Part shown: positions 14,801 to 21,059 of the stretch, piece by piece
Position numbering within the stretch: position 1 is the first letter of the stretch
How the letters are laid out: each line of letters begins with the position of its first letter
Source of the DNA: Cinnamomum chago
Lineage: Eukaryota > Streptophyta > Magnoliopsida > Laurales > Lauraceae
DNA: 64,000 bases
NCBI GenBank assembly: GCA_038049695.1
Contig: CP142453.1
Location: 113,476,001 to 113,540,000 of the forward strand
Direction: 5' to 3'
Made by a program: the position numbers and the translations under genes
Notes under the pieces: model-generated
What the model saw: only the letters and a program-made list of their open reading frames with translations
What the model was told of the DNA's origin: nothing
Database searches by the model: none

Positions 14801-17800
14801 CGAAGAGTTATACTCCTCGACTACTCTCTGGACCTCGGCAGAAGACGCTCTAGACCCCGAGGCTCTTTGATGACCCGAGCTCGTCGAGGCAGGCTCCGAA
14901 TCAGACCTCCTCTTAATAAACGATTGATATTTCGGCTCATAGCCAAGCAAGGCAAAGACAGTTCAGCCTTTGTGTCCTCGGTACCTCCTTACTCTCTCGA
15001 ACCACTCGTTATTTTTCTGCCACCCGTCTCAGCACGCTTCTTGTTTCCTCTCACGAGCGTCTGCATAAAGCAAAGAAGTGTTAGTTCGGCAGATACAGAA
15101 AGAAATGCATAACTCAGAAAGTGTCGGTGATTACTCGGAGGAGCCCTTAAGCGACGGGGGATCTTGTAAAATCTTCCTGGCTCGGTCTCGGTCTCATCTC
15201 CGGCATATTTGTTGGAATCTTCTAGGGCATGGACGAACGGATCACGCCTCGCCTTAACCCGGAGATAATATGTATTGTCGTTCGCGGCCGACTTACAGAG
15301 GTCATAAGCGTCCTCGATGTCGTGGACACCGAGGTCAGTTTTGATAATCCTATTGATCTCGACGGTACCCATGATGATTTTGAAGCTATTGGGTATAAGT
15401 TGGCAAGGACAGAGCCTCCACTTGCTGAGGCATATCCTGATGAACGGGTGCAAAGGGAATCTGACCCCGCCCTCGACCACAGCAACTAGGGGGAACAGCA
15501 TCCACCCGTCATAAAATTCCCGACCCTCGTAGGGATCGTCTGGGTCATCTAACCTAACCAGAACGTCGCCTGGTACCCTATACCTGGCCCAGAACTCGTC
15601 CAGGGCCGCGGGAGTATCTAACAGGCGCCTGTAAATCCCCATCCTAGAAAAACTAAAAAGAAGGGGGGGCGGGGACAAAAGACAACTACAGTAGCCCTAC
15701 AGTAATGGGTGGAAAGTAAAAAACCCTAGAAATAGGGGTAAAACGGAATGGAGGAGCAGCAGGGGACTTACTGACGTGGGCTAAACGAGGGCAATCTCTC
15801 TATGGAAGACGTAGCAGAAGGCGCGGAGGTTCTCCCTGCGAAATCTCTTCTTCTTCTCAGAGCAGCAAAAATGAAGAAAGAAGGGAGAAGCCTCCCTACT
15901 TATAGGGACGGAGGCGCCGTTTCAGATTTCAAAAAACAGCGCGTGCGAAGCATCACACCATTTACTGCGCACATCTCATCACGACAATTACACAGCCAAT
16001 CGCGCTACGACACGTGGCAACACCAGTTCATCTTCCGCAATAATTTAGACGTGCTATTTATTACTCTGAGCAGACGAAACGAAGCGGGCGTACCGTTGCC
16101 GTCAACTGTCCCGAGCGAATGAAACGACATTTTGATGGATCGCGTCACCAACCGACACCGAGACGGAGACGGAGCCCATAAAGCCCCAGTACCTACGCTC
16201 AACAAACCCTCTCGTACTACTTAGCTCCTGACCTCGGAATCGCAGACCACCGAGCTCCAGAGCTAAGGGCAATTGTGTGGGGAGATTCTCTAATGGTAGT
16301 AATTGTGTTAATCAGTCCCAGCTCGGGTTGTCCTAATCTCGGCCAATGCACATCGAGGTCAGCTAAGGGCCAGCCTGGAGGTTCCGAAGTTCATTTCGGT
16401 GAAGATATCTGTAGGGGCTCATCTCGGTCTCGGTCCAGAGCGGGTCTCAGTCTCTACTGTCATTCAGCTATAAATGCGCTGCCATAGAGGCAAATGGCGA
16501 ACTGACAGGAAGGGTGGGCGCCGGATCTAGATAAATAGACAGGCTTATCTAACGATCACATCCGTAGTCATTGGGACATGGTCTGATAGGACATTCCCTT
16601 TTTACCTACCCCCACTCAAAGGGGCAAAGTACAGGTCGATGGGACTTCCATCTCCACCTACCCCCACTAAAGGGTCTGGCCCAATGATGCACGAGGTAAA
16701 ATCACCAAAGGTATGAAAAAACAGAGAGATACACACTCTCTTTTTCCTCATTCACTCCTCCTCAGTTCAGTCACCAAACTAATTCAGGCATCGAAGTGCC
16801 TTCGGCTGCCTACAGTCAGGGGCTCTGACATTTGTCTTTGCTTTCCCTTTCAGGTTTTAGGAGGCTAATCCTTCCCAACTAATCAAACCAAGAGCCTGAT
16901 CCTCTCCTAACCAAGTCCGTAATTCACTCTCTTCTTCCTCATTCACTCCTCCTCAGTTCAGTCACCAAACTAACTCAGGCATCGGAGTGCCTTCGGCTGC
17001 CTACAGTCAAGGGCTCTGACCTTTATCTTTGTTTTCCTTTTCAGGTTTCAGGAGGCTAATCCTTCCCAACTAATCAAACCGTGAGCCTGATCCTCTCTTA
17101 ACCAAGTCCGTAATTTTTAGGCACTTACACATTTAATTAAAGCCATGAGACTTCAGTAAAAGCGAACAATATCATATGGATAGTAGACCTGAATCGTCAT
17201 AGTATGGTATCGGTACGACTTTATTCTTAGTGGGGGAGCCCACATCGGAAACATCCAAGTGTGTGCGCATGCCCGGCTGCCCCAATATGATGCATTTCAA
17301 AGCCATAAGACTTCGATCAAAATATATAATATTATATGGATAGTGGGCTCCGCCACAGTCCCACTACTATTGGCCTTTATTTTAGGTGCCGAAAAATAAA
17401 GGTTGGGTTTGGGCATAGGTTCTATGTAGAGGTAAGAAGATGACATGTGAGTCAACCTCCATCTAATACTCATTTGAACACAATCTTCAAAATGCCCCAT
17501 TACAAATCTTTATGTAACACTCCCATGCTCCCTAACGGGCTCAATCAAGAAGGTCTTATTGAATAACATCAAACATCTCTACACACCAAATGAGAAAATC
17601 TAATGTCTTGATTTAATGCAATACTCACATTTGGATCTGGAAAACTATAGCTTGCAAAACTTTAGAAAAAGCCAAACGAGGAAAGTCGCTTAAATTGAGC
17701 AAATCCTGGATGGGACTTGGTATGAGAATTGCGAAGTGTCTTGATCCTCATCCAAACAAAAAAAAAAAATAGCGTACTCCTTCATAGGGAGGATAAAAAA

Positions 17801-19871
17801 AAATTTCGATGGTATAAACTATCCCTTATTGGGTTATAAAATGAGAACTACACAAGATGACCATTCTCATAATTAAGTTGGCTGCCCACTCGAACTCTTG
17901 GTTGAACTGAAAGACCTCCCATTTTCCTTGAGGACACATTTTACGTGGCAAATTTATGCATAATTGATCAATTAAGAAAAGGAAACTATAGTTCACAATA
18001 AGGTCTTGAATATAACAACAAAGTCAAATATTTATTCGGCCTTCAATGCAAACTAGGCCTAAAGATGATGACATTGATGAATAAATTGTTTCTGAAGTAC
18101 TCTAGATTAGCATTTTATCAGCTACATATGGCTTAAGTTTGTAATATACATTGTGGATTCACCTGTCCCTCTCCAGCTCTTTCACTAAATCTTGTCAATC
18201 AACAGATTTTTCATCCTTGATAATTACTTTCTCACAATATGTTTACTGTGGTGATTGGAATGTATATTGATGCAGCCTATTGATGAAGAGGATTGGTACA
18301 CGGTATATTGTTTTCCTGCTGGGACATTTGTGATGCCATCAGCCTCATTATTTTTATACTTTCAGGTGATGTTGAATTCCATCACTAACTAGCATGCATT
18401 TTATTTTTTTCAACCGTAAGCCCTTTCAAAAGCAAAAAACCAAACAAAAGTACGCATTTTTTTTTCTCTTTCTTGAATAAACTTCCAAATTTCAATACCA
18501 TATGTTTTGTTCCCTATGAGGTTACACCAGCATGTTGACTTCAGTTTTTGTGCCTTCTGAGGATGAGAAACCTCTATCCATCATAGTTCCACATTAGGCA
18601 CTAATCTTTATATAATTCATTTTGTTAAATCTTCTTTGTTATTAAATGAAATAGTGTTGTAGATATGTGTCTAACATTATTCTATCCCACCTATATGTTT
18701 ACAGGATGATGTATCAGTCATGGACCATTGGACTCTCAGTGGGAAACATTTTGCACGTAGCATGTATGGAAGAAGGAATAATATACTTTTTTAGCAGTAA
18801 TTTAATTCTTTAGCTGACTTGATCTTTGTATTGTAGTTTTATAATCACATGGTAAAAAACTCAATTGAATTACTTGACTAAGACCAAGAATTTGAGATTT
18901 TATAATCTTTTTTAAGGTAAAACTAAGAAATAAATTTGTGTGACAGAATAGCAAATCAAGGAAAAAAAATCATGCAAGAAAATGGGTATAGCAAAGACAA
19001 GAATGTTGAGATGAATGTGTGATAAATTTAGGAAAGAATAAAAAAGTAGTGCATTAGAGAGACTTTAAGGGTGACATCAATATGTGATAAATTAAGGGAG
19101 GGAGCTCATTTGTGTTGGTTTGGAAATATATGTACAATGTAGAACAACAACAGTAACGGTGAAGAAAAGGTTTTCTATGTAGGTTGATGGCCCCTCAAGG
19201 AAAATGAAGTAGGCTGAAGAGAGCATGAACAAGAGTACTGATGGTATATATGAAGAAGTGTAATCTATCCAAGATCTGGCTTATGAGAGATTGGAATGGG
19301 GAAACAAAAATTATGTAGCTCATCCAAACATAGTTGGGAAAGCCTTTGATGGTGATGATGGTGGTCGTCATCTTTCTTAAAGTAAAAGAATGAAAGATAA
19401 TATGTCTAGATTTACAAATTTCAATTATTGATACATAACTAAGAATTCTTGCTCATACATCCCAGTCTACTTCAAAGTAGTTAACCTGAATTAAGTATTA
19501 GATTGTTCATGTCTCAAATGTTGTACAACTGGTTGCACTTTGTTCATTCCTCTATAATCTGATCAAGTCCTTTGATCAACTAAACTCTCAAGAATCCCGA
19601 GTTGGGACTCTGAGACTTCATTCTACTGAACTATGTTATTCTATGATGAAATAATTTCAGTTTTATTTCTTCCAGGGAAATTTTTTTGAACAATCTGGAA
19701 AAAAATGTGGATGTTGCGAAAGAGATTGCAGAATCATTCACAGGAAGCAAAGAAGCAGCAATAAAGTTGATTAACTTTTGGCGGGTCTTTTTTATCAATG
19801 CAAGTGAGCTTGGTGCATATAATGATGGAGAAGAATGGATGATTTCTCATATTATCTTCAAAAAGAAATGA
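203..19871 (+). CDS. CNMT: (S)-coclaurine N-methyltransferase-like protein (8 exons, 355 aa)
   Basis: SAM-dependent N-methyltransferase of the coclaurine/tetrahydroprotoberberine/pavine NMT family, whose members methylate the ring nitrogen of benzylisoquinoline alkaloids in the cytosol. Exons, all with GT/AG borders and matching phases: 203-392, 2181-2292, 3738-3947, 6215-6314, 6403-6513, 18276-18365, 18705-18763, 19676-19871. The joined frame is open (1068 nt). Visible features are an N-terminal helix ending [12 protein letters not shown] motif [10 protein letters not shown] (about residues 130-138), and [11 protein letters not shown] with Glu204-His205. The Glu-His pair matches the catalytic pair known in coclaurine NMTs. 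The C-terminus ends [13 protein letters not shown]. The length matches the family. A 10 kb retrotransposon sits in intron 5 without touching coding sequence. The substrate cannot be read from sequence, because close relatives also occur in plants lacking these alkaloids. The family call is secure; the exact reaction is not. Confidence 0.9.
393..2180. other. Intron 1 of the N-methyltransferase gene; repeat remnants
   Basis: No exon or gene is visible. At 441-630 there is a GC-rich patch starting CAGGGGCGG, which recalls a hAT-type end, but no matching partner or clean target duplication was found. A poly-T run is at about 1471-1488. At 1793-2095 the sequence is dense in GGGCC, CAGCCC and GGCCTG motifs, of a kind that recurs at 21955-22090, 22815-22970 and 28090-28260 and looks like an old dispersed repeat. 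Confidence 0.4.
2293..3737. other. Intron 2 of the N-methyltransferase gene; unclassified repeat
   Basis: No coding sequence beyond the flanking exons. Between about 2595 and 2720 the motif GTGGGATGTGG followed by CTTCCCAACA occurs twice, which resembles degenerate LTR or SINE sequence. From 2940 to 3730 nothing recognisable is seen. Confidence 0.3.
4801..5861. repeat. Three short cassettes separated by (TA)n tracts in intron 3
   Basis: Four TA tracts (about 4820-4857, 5041-5061, 5408-5425, 5803-5860) bracket three cassettes. Cassette 1 (about 4860-5040) has an internal inverted pair: AATCAAAGTTGACTAT on the left and ATAGTCGACTTTGATT on the right. Cassette 3 (about 5427-5800) has imperfect terminal inverted repeats. 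Its left end reads GGCTATCCTAAGCTC, and the complement of its right end reads GGCTTTCATAAGCTC. Cassette 2 (about 5062-5407) has an internal direct repeat of a GAGCTTG/GAGAAGAGGAGCAGAG segment. Non-autonomous elements that use TA microsatellites as targets are known in plants (for example Micron in rice). Assignment to any family here is inference. Confidence 0.45.
6927..6931. repeat. Target-site duplication, left copy (CATTT)
   Basis: CATTT directly precedes the TG that starts the 5' LTR and is repeated directly after the CA that ends the 3' LTR (17130-17134). A 5-bp duplication is the expected product of Ty3/gypsy integrase. It fixes both ends of the element to the base and shows that the two LTRs belong to one insertion. 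Confidence 0.9.
6932..7560 (+). repeat. 5' LTR (629 bp)
   Basis: Starts TGTGTGGGGAG and ends GGCACTTACA. A TATATATATA box lies at 7308-7317, followed by a pyrimidine-rich leader (about 7360-7390), as expected for the promoter and R region. It matches 16274-17129 along its length, but lacks the two extra segments found there. Confidence 0.92.
7562..7580 (+). promoter_or_regulatory. tRNA primer-binding site of the retrotransposon
   Basis: TTGGCGCCATCTGTGGGAA begins two bases after the 5' LTR. The TGGCGCC start is complementary to a tRNA 3' end finishing in CCA, and this form is common in plant gypsy elements. I do not name the primer tRNA. Confidence 0.8.
7618..9451 (+). pseudogene. gag (nucleocapsid/capsid) region, degraded
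   Basis: The ATG at 7618 opens a 203-codon frame that stops at 8229. It is proline-rich at the start and ends in a charged, coiled-coil-like segment (about 8085-8190). Decayed capsid sequence continues out of frame: a segment around 8440-8590 reads [20 protein letters not shown], typical of retrotransposon gag, followed by [11 protein letters not shown] at about 8650. A nucleocapsid-like [20 protein letters not shown] (about 9331-9390) retains a Cys/His zinc-knuckle-like pattern. A 45-bp in-frame tandem duplication lies at about 8835-8925. Several stops and frame changes make a working product impossible. Confidence 0.8.
9712..9981 (+). pseudogene. Retrotransposon aspartic protease domain
   Basis: A 90-codon open segment contains [12 protein letters not shown], the active-site loop where plant Tat/Athila-type elements carry D-P/S/T-G-S. 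It is followed by the hydrophobic [10 protein letters not shown] strand and YNVIMGRT near its end, both usual for this domain. It stops at 9979-9981, where related proteins continue with a tryptophan, so a TGG to TGA change is likely. The enzyme would cut the Gag-Pol polyprotein inside the virus-like particle. No partner frame joins it intact to gag or reverse transcriptase. Confidence 0.82.
10246..10664 (+). pseudogene. Reverse transcriptase, N-terminally deleted remnant
   Basis: The sequence begins abruptly at the [15 protein letters not shown] motif of the RT palm, directly after protease-to-RT linker sequence ([13 protein letters not shown]). The fingers and first palm motifs are therefore missing, probably through an internal deletion near 10240. 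The catalytic YxDD box reads as a stop (TAA) plus IDDMVVKS at about 10456-10480. A frame change occurs at about 10375-10385, within an A-run. The C-terminal part ([12 protein letters not shown]) is recognisable up to TAG 10662-10664. Confidence 0.85.
10665..11289 (+). pseudogene. RT connection and classical RNase H domain
   Basis: From about 10670 the sequence encodes the tether between RT and RNase H ([21 protein letters not shown]). A small deletion or shift near 10825 is followed by the RNase H segment [17 protein letters not shown] and [20 protein letters not shown]. It continues through the [20 protein letters not shown] motif at about 11116-11175. This domain removes RNA from the RNA:DNA hybrid during reverse transcription. 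The initial Asp region is present. The frame then runs on into the second RNase H. Confidence 0.82.
11290..11710 (+). pseudogene. Second, archaeal-type RNase H domain (aRNH)
   Basis: [20 protein letters not shown] (about 11308-11367) carries the first catalytic Asp in the classic VDGS context. [20 protein letters not shown] follows with the Glu, then VVFSDSQLL with the second Asp. After two TAG stops (11528-11530 and 11609-11611), the last motif [12 protein letters not shown] appears at about 11649-11684. A second RNase H placed between the ordinary RNase H and integrase is diagnostic of the Tat group of plant gypsy elements. Both stops lie in CTAG, as do most others in the element. Confidence 0.85.
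11711..13027 (+). pseudogene. Retrotransposon integrase with five in-frame TAG stops
   Basis: One continuous frame runs to TAA 13025-13027. The zinc-binding domain shows [14 protein letters not shown] and CEKCQKF (HHCC, about 11980-12111). The catalytic core includes [17 protein letters not shown] (first Asp), [13 protein letters not shown] (second Asp) and [11 protein letters not shown] (Glu). The C-terminal part has VGELVLKK and GPFKVI. Stops lie at 12182, 12692, 12731, 12779 and 12905. All are TAG, and related proteins carry tryptophan at least at 12182 (FAQ-W-GLDI) and 12905 (N-W-HGPF). Apart from the stops the frame is undamaged, so this domain decayed mainly by point mutation. Confidence 0.88.
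13095..13494 (+). repeat. About seven tandem copies of a 55-bp repeat downstream of integrase
   Basis: Units read roughly GGGCTCCGGTCATAGGACCA then GCCTCTTTCCAGCTCGGTTA then TGGAACCAGCTATTT. Copies 2-4 are closest; the outer copies are more diverged. Fifty-five is not a multiple of three and the frames are not conserved, so the block is non-coding. Tandem repeats between integrase and the 3' LTR are a known habit of Tat/Ogre elements, and can seed satellites elsewhere in a genome. Confidence 0.85.
13819..15642 (-). pseudogene. Antisense retrotransposon gene (additional ORF), split by introns, degraded
   Basis: The ATG at 15642-15640 opens [20 protein letters not shown]. Exon 1 (15642-15135) ends at a GTAAT donor, with a TTTATGCAG acceptor before 15060. 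A middle part (about 14950-14390) is rich in Ser, Pro and Glu and contains a basic KRAR patch. An acceptor TTTGGCAG precedes the last exon (14325-13819), which encodes a long Glu/Lys/Ala coiled coil ([19 protein letters not shown]). One in-frame stop is visible at about 14240 and the exon 1 to 2 frame is uncertain. Extra antisense genes before the 3' LTR are known from Tat elements such as Grande and Retand. Their function is not established. No known domain is claimed here. Confidence 0.65.
15860..15910 (-). promoter_or_regulatory. Putative promoter of the antisense gene
   Basis: On the - strand, CCCTATAAGTAGGGAGG (about 15909-15893) forms a good plant TATA box. A pyrimidine-rich leader CTTCTCCCTTCTTTC follows, where a start site would be expected about 30 bases downstream. 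The antisense ATG lies about 250 bases further. This supports independent antisense transcription, which is inferred and not shown. Confidence 0.5.
16274..17129 (+). repeat. 3' LTR (856 bp), rearranged
   Basis: Starts TGTGTGGGGAG and ends GGCACTTACA, like the 5' LTR, but is about 227 bases longer. A 191-bp segment is tandemly duplicated (16734-16924 and 16925-17115). About 58 bp of extra sequence around a repeated CCTACCCCCACT motif lies at about 16610-16670. About 21 bp that includes the TATA box of the 5' copy is missing near 16690. No clear polypurine tract precedes it; GAGCTAAGGGCAA is the best candidate. Confidence 0.9.
17130..17134. repeat. Target-site duplication, right copy (CATTT)
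   Basis: Directly follows the terminal CA of the 3' LTR and matches 6927-6931. Confidence 0.9.
17135..18275. other. Remainder of intron 5; older tandem duplication at the insertion site
   Basis: With the retrotransposon removed, the left flank ends GATGCATTT and joins AATTAAAGCCATGAGACTTC (17135 onward). A related copy, GATGCATTTCAAAGCCATAA with GACTTCGATC, is at about 17289-17318, and both are followed by ATATGGATAGT. The retrotransposon therefore landed in a pre-existing tandem repeat of about 150 bp. From 17520 to 18275 nothing recognisable is seen apart from exon 6. Confidence 0.5.
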
Positions 19872-19921
19872 TGCACATGCTTTGTAGTAGGATGATTATG
19901 GTGAACACTCTTCCTCAGTCT

Positions 19922-19940
19922 AATAAATAAATAAATAAAG
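19922..19940 (+). terminator. Candidate polyadenylation signal of the N-methyltransferase gene
   Basis: Overlapping AATAAATAAATAAATAAA lies about 50 bases after the stop codon. It is the first AATAAA match in the 3' flank. The cleavage site cannot be placed. Confidence 0.5.
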
Positions 19941-20554
19941 TGTTGCATTGTACTAAAGCTATAATGCCACTGGGTGGGCTGTCACTTTTTAATCATGCAT
20001 AAATCTAAAGTTTCCTTAAAAACATGTAGAAGTACCCCGTGATCATCTCCTAATATGATTTAGTTGATCAATAGTCAGTAATTTTGATGCTTTTTTTTTT
20101 TTTATCCTTTCCTTGGCGTTTAGATTTTTATCATAAATACCATTAAGTGCCCTCATATCCATTGTATTACCTTTCTGTTTGCAGAATAACCTTTGAAGAA
20201 TATGACCCGATCAGATGTTGATATAGGTCTTCATGTGGCATGCAGGTGGGCCCATTGGTACCTTTGCATAAACGGACTATAGATTAGAATAAATAGGTTG
20301 TTTCTTTAATGGATAGCTTTAATCACATTTAGAAATAAAAGTTCAGTAAATTGTTACCCACACTTAAATTGTTCATGTGGTTAAGAAATTCCTGGCTTCG
20401 AACTGTTTGGGGGGCAACTGCAAAGGGGTCGGCAGGTTCCATGTCATTAAAAAAAATACATTTAAAAATAGAAGTCTTGCTATTCCTATGTATTCCATTA
20501 TTTTAAACAAACAGTCACTAAGATTAATTAGATTTGCATATAAACTGAAGACAG

Positions 20555-20810
20555 GATGTCCTGAGTTCTGAGGTTCCAAACAGATTGAAATAGGTCTGTG
20601 TGGTACATTTAATCAAGCTTTTCTGGAGTCCCCTTTGAACATGGGTGATGGGCCCATGTGTCCGGCACAGAACAAAATTCTTTGCTAAAGATAGGAGGAA
20701 TGTGATTCTCCATTAAAATTTTCCCAGGAATCTCCTTTCACAGTGAAAGATGTTGCAGGCCCACCCGGGTTCTTTAATTACCAGCCATAATCACCACCAG
20801 TTCATGTACT
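20555..20810. repeat. Dispersed repeat, copy 1 (partner near 51255-51445)
   Basis: Shared landmarks in the same order at both sites are GAGTTCTGAGG, GGTACATTT with AATCAAG, CCCCTTT-AACATGGG, AGGAATGTGATTCT and AGGAATCTCCTTTCA. Copy 1 is on the + strand like copy 2. The family is unknown and no coding capacity is visible. Confidence 0.55.
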
Positions 20811-20924
20811 TTTCGTGCCTTCATTCCATACAATCTAGGAGGAGGCTCTTCTTTATTTAGGACTTGTTTGTGAATTAGAGGATTCCTTGCACTGTGGGTC
20901 TTTACTTTCAGGTGTTTTTAAGTT

Positions 20925-21059
20925 GTGGGTTCCAAACTGCACTACCACACTGGAGTGAAGTTACAGGAGGGTTTAACTGGCTTTCATTCTGGGCCCGGAG
21001 GGATTAGTCTAGCCCAAATGGTTGGAAACCGTCCGATAGCAAAAAAAAAAAAAAAAAAA
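20925..21059 (+). mobile_element. SINE-like element, diverged, with poly(A) tail
   Basis: GGGTTCCAAACTGCACTACC is followed by GGGCCCGGAGGGATTAGTCT and CGATAGC plus a run of about 19 A. It matches the 3' two-thirds of the SINE at 50530-50710. The box B equivalent (GGGTTCCAAAC) is diverged and box A is not clear, so the 5' part is lost or decayed. Confidence 0.65.

Larger units (their letters stand above)
6932..17129 (+). mobile_element. Ty3/gypsy LTR retrotransposon, Tat/Ogre-like group, 10.2 kb
   Basis: The order on the + strand is 5' LTR, primer-binding site, gag, protease, reverse transcriptase, RNase H, a second (archaeal-type) RNase H, integrase, a 55-bp tandem repeat block, an antisense gene, and the 3' LTR. 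The extra RNase H after the classical one, together with additional genes between integrase and the 3' LTR, are known marks of the Tat lineage (Ogre, Retand, Grande, RIRE2 types). Every domain carries stops, frameshifts or deletions, so the copy is dead. It is inserted in the sense direction in intron 5 of the N-methyltransferase gene and is more GC-rich than the surrounding intron. Confidence 0.93.

Noticed and set aside
18705..18795. Continuation of N-methyltransferase exon 7 to a stop at about 18795
   Set aside because: A GTATGG donor at 18764 joins in phase to the acceptor before 19676 and restores the family C-terminus. The read-through would lose the last 65 residues.
20377..20579. Overlapping short frames on both strands (64 and 68 codons)
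   Set aside because: No motif, no splice context, and location beside a dispersed repeat.
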